Assembly: GCA_938037005.1 (NCBI GenBank)
Contig: CALHVR010000008.1
Span: forward strand, 1 to 21,614
Source of the DNA: an uncultured Leptotrichiaceae bacterium
Lineage (GTDB): Bacteria; Fusobacteriota; Fusobacteriia; Fusobacteriales; Leptotrichiaceae
Direction of reading: 5' to 3'
Length of the DNA stretch: 21,614 bases
Part shown: piece by piece, positions 14,426 through 21,614 of the stretch
Position numbering within the stretch: the stretch's first letter is position 1
How the letters are laid out: each line of letters begins with the position of its first letter
Notes under the pieces: model-generated
Told to the model about the DNA's origin: nothing
Database searches by the model: none
The model's input: the letters and a program-made list of their open reading frames with translations, nothing else
Translations under genes and position numbers: made by a program

Positions 14426-15931
14426 ATGGCTAACAAAATATTAGAAATGAAAAATATTGTAAAAACATTCCCTGGAGTAAGAGCATTAGATGATGCAAAT
14501 TTAGATTTGTATGAAGGAGAGGTAAATGCTTTTCTTGGAGAAAACGGAGCTGGTAAATCTACATTGATGAAAGTTTTAACAGGAGTTTATCAAAAAGATA
14601 GTGGAGAAATAATTTATCAAGGGAAAAGTGTAGCTTTCAATAATCCTAAAGAAGCACAAGAACATGGAATAAGTATAATTTATCAGGAGTTTAACTTATT
14701 ACCACATTTGACAGTATCAGAAAATATATTTATTACAAGAGAATTTACAAAGGGAGCAGGAATTGTTGATCATAAAAAACAAAAAGCAGAAACTAAAAAA
14801 ATATTAGATAAATTAGGATTAACAATTTCACCAGATGATAAAGTGTCTGATTTGAGTGTTGCTGAACAACAAATGGTTGAAATCGCAAAAGCGTTATCAA
14901 CAAATGCAAAAATATTGATAATGGATGAACCGACAGCAGCATTAACAGATAGAGAAATTGAAAAATTGTTTGAAGTTGTAATGGGACTTAAAAAAGAAGG
15001 AGTAGGAATTATCTATATCTCACACAGACTGGAAGAATTAAAAATAATAGCAGATAGAGCGACAGTAATGAGAGACGGTAAATATATAACTACTGTAAAC
15101 TACAAAGATGTAACAAATGATGATTTGATTAAATTGATGGTTGGTAGAGATTTAGTAGACCAATATCCAAAAAGAAATAACCCAATAGGAGATCCAATCT
15201 TAGAAGTTGAAGGATTAACTTATAAAAAACACGTTAAAGCAATTAACTTCTCTGTAAAAAGTGGAGAAATTTTAGGGGTTGCAGGATTAATGGGTGCTGG
15301 AAGAACTGAAACAGCCAAAGTAATATTCGGAGCGTATAAAAAAGATAACGGAAAAGTATTTTTAGAAGGAAAAGAAATAAATGTAAAAACACCGTTAGAT
15401 GCAATAAATTTAGGAATAGCTTATTTAACAGAAGATAGAAAAAAAGATGGTCTATTATTAGATCAAACTATAGAAGATAATATAATGATTTCTAACTTGA
15501 ATTTAGTAGCAAATCCTGTTATAGATCATGCTAAATCAGCTAAAATAACTAATGAATATATTGAAAAAGTAAAAGTTAAAACGCCATCTAAAGATCAATT
15601 AATTAAAAATTTAAGTGGTGGTAACCAACAAAAAGCAATTATAGCAAGATGGTTAGCTCAAGAGAAAAAAGTTATAATTTTTGATGAGCCAACAAGAGGA
15701 ATTGACGTTGGAGCAAAAAGAGAAATATATAACTTAATGAACGAATTAGTGGCGACAGGAGCAGCAATTATCATGATTTCGTCTGAATTACCAGAAATTT
15801 TAGGAATGAGTGATAGAGTAATGGTGATGCATGAAGGTAAAGTAGCAAATATCTTGGATATAAAAGATGCTAGTGAAGAGAGAATCTTATACTTTGCGAC
15901 AGGAGGAGTAAATAAATATGAACAAGAATAA
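14426..15931 (+). CDS. Sugar ABC transporter ATP-binding protein (RbsA/MglA type)
   Basis: The 501-residue protein is a fused double ATPase of the carbohydrate uptake CUT2 family. The first domain has Walker A GENGAGKST (38-46), signature LSVAEQQ (143-149) and Walker B ILIMDEP (163-169). The second has the degenerate Walker A GLMGAGRTE (287-295), in which the lysine is Arg as usual in this family, signature LSGGNQQ (396-402) and Walker B VIIFDEP (416-422). It powers import through the permease encoded next, presumably of L-fucose. Its ATG lies four bases after the kinase stop, and its 3' end overlaps the permease gene by 14 bases. Confidence 0.93.
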   Translation: MANKILEMKNIVKTFPGVRALDDANLDLYEGEVNAFLGENGAGKSTLMKVLTGVYQKDSGEIIYQGKSVAFNNPKEAQEHGISIIYQEFNLLPHLTVSENIFITREFTKGAGIVDHKKQKAETKKILDKLGLTISPDDKVSDLSVAEQQMVEIAKALSTNAKILIMDEPTAALTDREIEKLFEVVMGLKKEGVGIIYISHRLEELKIIADRATVMRDGKYITTVNYKDVTNDDLIKLMVGRDLVDQYPKRNNPIGDPILEVEGLTYKKHVKAINFSVKSGEILGVAGLMGAGRTETAKVIFGAYKKDNGKVFLEGKEINVKTPLDAINLGIAYLTEDRKKDGLLLDQTIEDNIMISNLNLVANPVIDHAKSAKITNEYIEKVKVKTPSKDQLIKNLSGGNQQKAIIARWLAQEKKVIIFDEPTRGIDVGAKREIYNLMNELVATGAAIIMISSELPEILGMSDRVMVMHEGKVANILDIKDASEERILYFATGGVNKYEQE

Positions 15932-16847
15932 ATTAGTACAACAATTAGCAACATTTGGGAGTTTAATAATATTAATAATATTTTTCTCAATAACATCAAG
16001 CACATTTCTATCAATAGATAACTTTTTATCAATAGCTTTACAAACAGCAGTTATAGGAATTGTAGCTTTAGGATCAACATTTGTAATTATAACAAGTGGA
16101 ATTGATTTATCAGTAGGAGCAATAGTGGCATTTTCAGGAGTAATGATGGGGTTTGCGATGCAAGCAGGAATGCCAACATTTGTATCAATATTAATTGGAT
16201 TACTATCAGGAGTAGCTTTAGGAGTGGCAATAGGATTATTTATAACAAAAGCTAAATTACCTCCATTTATTGTAACATTAGGATTTATGATGATGGTAAG
16301 AGGATTAGTATTAGCATTAACAAACGGAATGCCAATATCAGGATTAAATGATGGATTTGATAAATTAGCAGCAGGAACAATTTTAAAAATACCTTATCCA
16401 GTAATTTTCTTAATAGTTTTAGCAGTAGTTTTAGGATTTGTACTAAAAAATACTAAAATTGGTAAATATGTTTACGCAATAGGAAGTAATGAAGATGCTT
16501 CTAAATTATCAGGAGTAAATGTAGATAGAGTAAAATTATTTGTATATGGATTATCAGGATTAATGTGTGCAATATCAGGAATTATTTTAGCTTCAAGATT
16601 AATTTCAGCTCAACCAACAGAAGGTATGGGATATGAAATGGATGCGATTGCAGCTGTAGTAATCGGGGGAGCAAGTTTAGCTGGAGGAACTGGAACAATA
16701 TTTGGAACAATGTTAGGAGCATTTATTATGACTGTATTAAAAAATGGATTAACAATGTTAAATGTTTCAGGAATGTGGCAACAAGTAGCAGTAGGAGCAG
16801 TAGTTTTAGGAGCTGTTTATATTGACAACTTAAAAAATAGAAGATAA
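15918..16847 (+). CDS. Sugar ABC transporter permease (RbsC type)
   Basis: This 309-residue membrane protein has about eight to ten hydrophobic segments and the RbsC-family blocks FVIITSGIDLSVGAIVAFSG, AKLPPFIVTLGFMMMVRGL and IGSNEDASKLSGVNVDRVK, the last being the cytoplasmic loop that meets the ATPase. It would form the inner membrane channel as a homodimer. The start ATG lies within the ATPase gene, 11 bases after AGGAGG (15901-15906), and the 14-base overlap suggests coupled translation. CUT2 permeases serve ribose, galactose, xylose and others; the fucose assignment rests on context. Confidence 0.93.
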   Translation: MNKNKLVQQLATFGSLIILIIFFSITSSTFLSIDNFLSIALQTAVIGIVALGSTFVIITSGIDLSVGAIVAFSGVMMGFAMQAGMPTFVSILIGLLSGVALGVAIGLFITKAKLPPFIVTLGFMMMVRGLVLALTNGMPISGLNDGFDKLAAGTILKIPYPVIFLIVLAVVLGFVLKNTKIGKYVYAIGSNEDASKLSGVNVDRVKLFVYGLSGLMCAISGIILASRLISAQPTEGMGYEMDAIAAVVIGGASLAGGTGTIFGTMLGAFIMTVLKNGLTMLNVSGMWQQVAVGAVVLGAVYIDNLKNRR

Positions 16848-16934
16848 TAATTAAAAATTGAATAGAATTAAGTATTATATAGATTACAAAAAAACAGGCA
16901 ACAAAAAAATTTTATATAAAAAGGAGAAATTCTT

Positions 16935-17918
16935 ATGAAAAAATTATTACTAGGATTAGTATTAGCGTTAGCAGCAGTAAGTTGTGGATCAAAAGAGGAA
17001 GCTAAACCAGCTGAAGGAGGAGCTGCAGCAGCAAAAGACATCAAATTAGAATTGGTAAGTAAAGGTTACCAACATGAATTCTGGAGAACTGTAGAAGCAG
17101 GAGCAAAAAAAGCAGCTGAAGAATTAGGAGTAAAAGTAAACTTCATCGGGCCAGAAAAAGAAACTGAAATTGGAAAACAAGTAGGAATGGTTGAAACAGC
17201 AATTACTAAAAAAGTATCAGGAATAGGAATTGCAGCATTGGATCCATCAGCTTTAGCAACTGTAGCTAAAAAAGCTATGGATGCAGGAATTCCAGTAGTA
17301 GCATTTGACTCAAATGTAAAAGATGATATTACATCAAGCTTCATTGCAACAGATAATAAAGTTGCAGGAGCAATCGCTGGAGAAGAATTAGCAAGATTAA
17401 TTAATAACAAAGGTAAAGTTGCAATAGTTGCTCATAACCCTGGAACAACTACAGCAATAGAAAGAGAAGCTGGATTTAGAGAAGCATTAGCTAAATATCC
17501 AGACATTAAAATCTTAAATACACAATTCTCTGATGGAGATAAATCTAAAGCGTTATCAATTACAACTGATATTCTTAACTCTAATCCAGATTTAGCTGGA
17601 ATTTATGGAACTAATGAACCTTCAATCTTTGGAGTTGCAAAAGCAGTTGATGAAAAAGGTAAAGCAGGTAAATTAGCAGTAGTTGGAATTGACTCTTCAG
17701 AAGATTTAGCTAAATTCTTAGAAAAAGGTGTAATTTCAGCATTAACAATTCAAGATCCATTCAACATGGGTTACCAAACAGTTCAACAATTAGTTAAATT
17801 AGTAAAAGGTGAAACTGTAGAAAAAAGAATTGATACTGGAGCAGTATTAGTAACTAAAGAAAACTTCAATAATGAAGAAATTCAGAAAAAAATGTTCCCA
17901 TTTGGTAGAAAAAAATAG
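16935..17918 (+). CDS. Sugar-binding lipoprotein of the ABC importer (RbsB type)
   Basis: The 327-residue protein is a type I periplasmic sugar-binding protein. A 16-residue signal peptide ends in a lipobox, AVSC, with the lipidated Cys17, followed by an Ala/Glu/Pro-rich linker. The mature part has the RbsB-like fold: KGYQHEFWRTVEAGAKKAAEE, ALDPSALATVAKKA, GIPVVAFDSN, then IYGTNEPSIFGVAKAV and VGIDSSEDLAKFLEKG in the second lobe. It would hand sugar to the adjacent permease. ATG start eight bases after AAGGAG (16921-16926). The 87-base gap before it shows no clear hairpin; a weak TTGAAT/TAGATT promoter (16858-16885) is possible but unconvincing. Confidence 0.92.
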   Translation: MKKLLLGLVLALAAVSCGSKEEAKPAEGGAAAAKDIKLELVSKGYQHEFWRTVEAGAKKAAEELGVKVNFIGPEKETEIGKQVGMVETAITKKVSGIGIAALDPSALATVAKKAMDAGIPVVAFDSNVKDDITSSFIATDNKVAGAIAGEELARLINNKGKVAIVAHNPGTTTAIEREAGFREALAKYPDIKILNTQFSDGDKSKALSITTDILNSNPDLAGIYGTNEPSIFGVAKAVDEKGKAGKLAVVGIDSSEDLAKFLEKGVISALTIQDPFNMGYQTVQQLVKLVKGETVEKRIDTGAVLVTKENFNNEEIQKKMFPFGRKK

Positions 17919-17943
17919 GAATAAAAATATAGGATAATTGGCA

Positions 17944-17980
17944 ATGTACATACATTTTATAGTGTATGTACATATATTTT
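17944..17980 (+). repeat. Perfect inverted repeat before fucI, possible weak terminator
   Basis: ATGTACATACA (17944-17954) and TGTATGTACAT (17963-17973) form a perfect 11-pair stem with an eight-base loop. The following bases are ATATTTTT, so the U-tract is short and displaced by three bases. This could be a leaky terminator or a 3' end stabiliser for the binding-protein message, favouring the binding protein over fucI and fucU. It lies 25 bases after the upstream stop codon. Confidence 0.6.
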
Positions 17981-18022
17981 TAACATAAAAAAGCGTAATA
18001 TTATAGCGAAGGAGATAAAAAT

Positions 18023-19804
18023 ATGAATAGATTAAGAGGTAAATTACCTAAAGTTGGAATTAGACCTACAATAGACGGAAGAAGAAACGGGGTAAGAGAA
18101 TCATTAGAAGAAAAAACAATGGGAATGGCAATAAGCTTAAAAGAGTTTATTGAATCAACATTAAGACATCCAAGTGGTGAAAAAGTAGAATGTGTTATTT
18201 CAGATACAACTATTGGTGGATACTCTGAAGCTGCAAAATGTGCACAAAAATTTAAAGATGAAAATGTAGGATTATCTATTACAGTAACTCCTTGTTGGTG
18301 TTATGGAAGTGAAACAATAGACATGACTCCAGATATACCAAAAGCAATTTGGGGATTTAATGGTACACAAAGACCAGGAGCAGTTTATTTAGCAGCAGCG
18401 TTAGCAGGACATGCTCAATTAGGATTCCCAGCATTTGGAATTTATGGACATGATGTTCAAGACTTAGAAGACAACTCAATTCCAGAAGATGTTAAAGAAA
18501 AATTATTGAAATTTACTAAAGCTGGATTGGCAGTTGCAACAATGAAAGACAAAGCATACTTATCAGTTGGTGGAGTTTCAATGGGAATTGCAGGATCAAT
18601 GGTAGACCCAGCATTCTTATTGGATTATTTAGGAATGAGACCAGAATATAAAGATATGACAGAATTAAAAAGAAGAATGGATCAAGGAATTTATGACCCA
18701 GTAGAATTTGAAAAAGCATTAGCTTGGACAAAAGAAAACTGTAAAGAAGGAATTGATATCAATAAACCTGAAGCAATAAGAAGCCAAGAACAAAAAGATA
18801 AAGAGTGGGAAATTGTAGTTAAAATGACATTAATCATTAGAGATATGATGGTTGGAAATCCAAGATTAGCAGAATTAGGATTTGTTGAAGAATCTGAAGG
18901 AAATAACGCTTTAGTTTCTGGATTCCAAGGACAAAGACAATGGACAGACTACTTACCAAACGGAGATTTTGCTGAAGCAATCTTAAACTCTTCATTTGAC
19001 TGGAACGGAATTAGACAAGCATTTATGGTAGCTACAGAAAATGATGCTTTAAATGGTGTTTCTATGTTATTTGGACACTTATTAACAGGAACAGCACAAA
19101 TTTTCGCAGATGTTAGAACTTATTGGAGTCCAGATGCAGTTGAAAGAGTAACTGGTAAAAAATTAACAGGAAAATCAGAAAATGGAATTATCCACTTAAT
19201 TAATTCAGGATCAGCTACATTAGATGCAACTGGAGATCATATGAGAGATGGTCAAAGAGTAATGAAACCTTACTGGGAAATTACTGAAGATGAAGTTAAA
19301 GCATGTTTAGATTCTACAAAATGGCCTGCAGCTAACTATGATTACTTCCGTGGAGGTGGATTCTCTTCTAACTTCTTAACTAAAGGAGAAATGCCTGTAA
19401 CAATGTGCAGAATTAATTTAGTTAAAGGACAAGGACCAGTATTACAAATTGCAGAAGGATACGCTATTGACTTAGATCCAGAAATTCATGAAGTATTAAA
19501 TAATAGAACTGATAGAACTTGGCCAACAACTTGGTTTGTTCCAAAATTAACAGGAAAAGGAGCATTTACTGATGTTTATTCTGTTATGAATAACTGGGGA
19601 GCAAATCACGGAGCAATTTCTTATGGACATATTGGGGATGAATTAATAACATTAGCATCAATGTTAAGAATACCTGTATGTATGCATAATGTTGAAGCTG
19701 AAAGAATCTTTAGACCAAAAGCATGGTCAGCATTTGGAACTGATAGTGATGAAGGTGCAGACTATAGAGCTTGTCAAAACTTTGGACCATTATACAAAAA
19801 ATAA
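18023..19804 (+). CDS. fucI: L-fucose isomerase
   Basis: This 593-residue enzyme converts L-fucose to L-fuculose (and in relatives D-arabinose to D-ribulose) with Mn2+. From memory it aligns almost end to end with Escherichia coli FucI (591 residues): KVGIRPTIDGRRNGVRESLE, TVTPCWCYGSETIDM, IWGFNGTQRPGAVYLAAALA, SMGIAGSMVD and RIPVCMHNVE. The metal and catalytic residues Glu339 (ATEND), Asp363 (FADVRTYW) and His529 (NWGANHG) are present. ATG start eight bases after AAGGAG (18009-18014). Cytosolic; the following gene, fucU, supplies the mutarotase. Confidence 0.97.
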   Translation: MNRLRGKLPKVGIRPTIDGRRNGVRESLEEKTMGMAISLKEFIESTLRHPSGEKVECVISDTTIGGYSEAAKCAQKFKDENVGLSITVTPCWCYGSETIDMTPDIPKAIWGFNGTQRPGAVYLAAALAGHAQLGFPAFGIYGHDVQDLEDNSIPEDVKEKLLKFTKAGLAVATMKDKAYLSVGGVSMGIAGSMVDPAFLLDYLGMRPEYKDMTELKRRMDQGIYDPVEFEKALAWTKENCKEGIDINKPEAIRSQEQKDKEWEIVVKMTLIIRDMMVGNPRLAELGFVEESEGNNALVSGFQGQRQWTDYLPNGDFAEAILNSSFDWNGIRQAFMVATENDALNGVSMLFGHLLTGTAQIFADVRTYWSPDAVERVTGKKLTGKSENGIIHLINSGSATLDATGDHMRDGQRVMKPYWEITEDEVKACLDSTKWPAANYDYFRGGGFSSNFLTKGEMPVTMCRINLVKGQGPVLQIAEGYAIDLDPEIHEVLNNRTDRTWPTTWFVPKLTGKGAFTDVYSVMNNWGANHGAISYGHIGDELITLASMLRIPVCMHNVEAERIFRPKAWSAFGTDSDEGADYRACQNFGPLYKK

Positions 19805-19824
19805 TATGAAATGGAGAAAAGAAT

Positions 19825-20250
19825 ATGTTAAAAGGAATACCTAAAAATCTTAGTCCAGAATTATTAAAAGTATTATGTGAAATGGGACATAGCGATGAAA
19901 TAGTTATAGCTGATGGGAATTTCCCGGGAGCAAGTCATGCTCAAAGACTTATTAGAGCTGATGCAACTGGAGTAACAGAATTATTGGAGTCAATAATGAA
20001 AGTATTTCCATTAGACACTTATGTTCCAAAAGCAGTTTCGCTTATGCAAACAGGAGCGGAATATGTTGGAGAGCCAGAAATTTGGACTGAATATAGAAAT
20101 GTATTGAAAAAATATGAAGATTTTACAGACTTTGAATTAGTTGAAAGATTTGAGTTTTATGAAAGAGCTAAAAAAGCTTACGCTGTAATTGCTACATCTG
20201 AAGGGGCAATTTATGCAAATGTAATTCTTAAAAAAGGTGTTGTAAAATAA
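19825..20250 (+). CDS. fucU: L-fucose mutarotase
   Basis: The 141-residue product belongs to the RbsD/FucU family and interconverts the alpha and beta anomers of L-fucose, so that all imported sugar can reach FucI. Family features are LSPELLKVLCEMGHSDEIVIADGNFP, with the catalytic-type His22 and Asp30, and the C-terminal RFEFYERAKKAYAVIATSE with IYANVILKKGV. Length matches FucU (140) and not the shorter, about 131-residue, RbsD. ATG start eight bases after GGAG (19813-19816). It is the last gene of the operon and is followed by a terminator two bases on. Confidence 0.94.
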   Translation: MLKGIPKNLSPELLKVLCEMGHSDEIVIADGNFPGASHAQRLIRADATGVTELLESIMKVFPLDTYVPKAVSLMQTGAEYVGEPEIWTEYRNVLKKYEDFTDFELVERFEFYERAKKAYAVIATSEGAIYANVILKKGVVK

Positions 20251-20251
20251 A

Positions 20252-20284
20252 AAATAGAGCCGAATCTTCCATTCGGCTCTATTT
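20252..20284. terminator. Bidirectional terminator between fucU and cysE
   Basis: A 14-pair perfect stem, 20252-20265 with 20271-20284, has a GC-rich core (GAGCCGAAT/ATTCGGCTC), a CTTCC loop and A/T-rich flanks giving a U-rich end on both strands. It serves the fucose operon on the + strand and cysE on the - strand; the last bases of the cysE stop codon lie within the stem. Confidence 0.92.
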
Positions 20285-20834
20285 ATATATACCACATAAA
20301 ATAGTCTTCCTCTTTAGCTTTTTTAATTATTCTAGCGGGAATTCCTACAGCGACTCTATTATTAGGAATACTGTTTAAAACAACAGAATTTGCTCCTATT
20401 TTAACATTTTCACCTAAAGTAATATCTCCTAATATTTTAGCTCCAGCTCCAACAACAACACCATTTTTTAAAGTAGGATGCCTTTTTATTTTAGAAGTTG
20501 AAGTTCCTCCTAAAGTAACGCCATGATATATAACACAATCATCCCCAATTTCTGCAGTTTCACCAATTACAATTCCCATTCCGTGATCAAAAAATACTCT
20601 TTTCCCAATTGTAGCACCAGGATGTATTTCAATACCAGTAAAAAATCTTGATAATTGTGAAATTAATCTTGCAATAAAGTAAATTTTCTTTTTAAAGAAA
20701 AAATTTGCAATTTTATGATTTATAGTTGCATGTAAAGAAGGATAAAGCATAATCTCCCAGATACCAGAAGCAGCAGGATCTTTTTCTGCAATATTTTTAA
20801 TTTCCTCTTTTAACCATTTTAAAATTTTTCTCAC
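20283..20834 (-). CDS. cysE: Serine O-acetyltransferase
   Basis: This enzyme acetylates L-serine with acetyl-CoA, the first step of cysteine synthesis. The 183-residue product is the short EpsC-like form: an alpha-helical N-terminus (EKDPAASGIWEIMLYPSLHATINHKIA), then a left-handed beta-helix of hexapeptide repeats with GIEIHPGATIG (67-77), DHGMGIVIGETAEIG (83-97, His84 likely catalytic) and GVTLGGT...KRHPTL. It ends in Ile, the residue that docks into CysK in known cysteine synthase complexes. The frame opens at GTG (20834-20832), but that codon lies within the Shine-Dalgarno-like AGAGGTGA; an in-frame ATT at 20825-20823, eight bases further on, is a possible alternative start. cysK is eight bases upstream. 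Confidence 0.93.
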   Translation of the reverse strand: MRKILKWLKEEIKNIAEKDPAASGIWEIMLYPSLHATINHKIANFFFKKKIYFIARLISQLSRFFTGIEIHPGATIGKRVFFDHGMGIVIGETAEIGDDCVIYHGVTLGGTSTSKIKRHPTLKNGVVVGAGAKILGDITLGENVKIGANSVVLNSIPNNRVAVGIPARIIKKAKEEDYFMWYI

Positions 20835-20842
20835 CTCTAAGT

Positions 20843-21614
20843 TTATTTATATGCTTCCATTGAAAGATATTTTTCTCCACCATCAGGGCATATAGCTAAT
20901 ACTTTTTTACCTTTACCTATTTTTTTAGCAACTTTATAAGCAGCAGCAATTGCAGCTCCAGAAGATATACCTACAAAAAGACCATTTTCTTTTCCAGTTC
21001 TTACACCAAAATCTATAGCTTCATCATTTGAAATTTGTATAATTTCATCCACAAGGTCTTTATCATAGTTTCCTGGAATAAATCCAGCACCAAGTCCTTG
21101 TATAAGATGTTTTCCAGCTTCTCCTCCAGATAAAACAGCAGAAGTAGAAGGTTCAACAGCTATAATTTTTGTATTAGGGCTTTCTTCTTTTAATCTTTTT
21201 GCTACTCCAGATAAAGTTCCAGCAGTTCCAACACCAGAAATGAAAGCATCTAAAGTATCTCCAAAATCAGTAATAATTTCTTTTGCAGTTGTTTCATAAT
21301 GTTTTGCAGGATTTGCAGGATTATTAAATTGTTGTGGTAAAAAATATCCAGGATTTGCAGCTACAATTTCTTCAGCTTTTGCAATAGCTCCTTTCATTCC
21401 TAAAGCAGCATCAGTTAAGACTAATTCTGCACCATATGCTTTTAAATAATTTCTTCTTTCAATAGTCATTGATTCAGGCATCGTTATAATAACATTATAT
21501 CCTTTAGCTTTTCCAATAAGAGCTAATGCAATTCCGGTATTTCCTGAAGTTGGCTCAACAATTGTTCCACCAGGTTTTAGTAAACCATCTTTTTCAGCAG
21601 CTTCAATCATACCA
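20843..21614 (-). CDS. cysK: Cysteine synthase A, 5' end missing
   Basis: CysK makes L-cysteine from O-acetylserine and sulfide using PLP. About 256 codons are present; the N-terminal 45-55 residues, which include the PLP-binding lysine, lie beyond the window edge. Visible features are VEPTSGNTGIALALIGKAKGYN (substrate loop), PQQFNNPANPAKHYETTAKEI, the phosphate-binding loop GVGTAGTLSG (Ala replaces the usual second Gly) and VGISSGAAIAAA near the C-terminus. It lies just upstream of cysE on the same strand and probably forms an operon with it, so the two enzymes catalyse consecutive steps and may form a complex. A promoter would lie outside the window. Confidence 0.95.
   Translation of the reverse strand, partial: GMIEAAEKDGLLKPGGTIVEPTSGNTGIALALIGKAKGYNVIITMPESMTIERRNYLKAYGAELVLTDAALGMKGAIAKAEEIVAANPGYFLPQQFNNPANPAKHYETTAKEIITDFGDTLDAFISGVGTAGTLSGVAKRLKEESPNTKIIAVEPSTSAVLSGGEAGKHLIQGLGAGFIPGNYDKDLVDEIIQISNDEAIDFGVRTGKENGLFVGISSGAAIAAAYKVAKKIGKGKKVLAICPDGGEKYLSMEAYK

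Noticed and set aside
15658..16032. 124-codon open frame on the - strand across the ATPase-permease junction
   Set aside because: It overlaps two well-supported genes on the other strand and has no family features.
1..21614. CRISPR array, insertion sequence, tRNA or rRNA gene, prophage or defence system
   Set aside because: No repeat-spacer pattern, transposase, cloverleaf or phage-type gene was seen on either strand; the gene content is core or catabolic.

Overview
This window looks like a chromosomal segment of a low-GC, diderm fusobacterium, most likely Leptotrichiaceae (Leptotrichia or a close relative). The reasons are the AT-rich codon use (AGA for Arg, AAA for Lys, A/T third positions), the strong AGGAGG ribosome binding sites, a tandem glycine riboswitch that, as far as I recall, closely resembles the one in Fusobacterium, and the make-up of the ribosomal cluster. 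The genus is inferred by recognition, not by a database search.

Positions 1-8280 hold the S10-spc ribosomal protein cluster on the + strand, in the canonical bacterial order: rplB (3' end), rpsS, rplV, rpsC, rplP, rpmC, rpsQ, rplN, rplX, rplE, rpsN, rpsH, rplF, rplR, rpsE, rpmD, rplO, secY. Several starts are GTG or TTG (rpsC, rpsQ, rplX, rplE, rplR, rpsE, secY). A terminator-like hairpin lies between rplO and secY, and a strong terminator follows secY, so adk, map, infA and the alpha operon do not follow directly.

Positions 8281-10128 are a glycine-control unit: an extended -10 promoter, a tandem glycine riboswitch, an intrinsic terminator, and an AGCS-family sodium:amino acid symporter with its own terminator. 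The 5' strand of the second aptamer's P1 can pair either with its P1 partner or with the terminator's 5' arm, which predicts a glycine OFF switch. A single thiamine pyrophosphokinase gene (thiN) with its own promoter and terminator follows.

Positions 10974-20284 are an eight-gene L-fucose operon: fucO, fucA, a RhaB-family kinase, a RbsA/RbsC/RbsB-type ABC importer, fucI and fucU. L-fucose would be imported by the ABC system, mutarotated (FucU), isomerised to L-fuculose (FucI), phosphorylated, and cleaved by FucA to DHAP and L-lactaldehyde, which FucO reduces to 1,2-propanediol. Two intergenic hairpins (after fucO and before fucI) may set relative expression. No regulator gene and no FucP-type permease are visible.

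Positions 20283-21614 carry cysK (5' end cut by the window) and cysE on the - strand, convergent with the fucose operon and sharing a bidirectional terminator with it. They form the two-step serine-to-cysteine pathway. Most of the window is core metabolism or translation. The second-look items are mainly regulatory RNA structures, start-codon choices, and lineage-specific inserts in L15 and L24.
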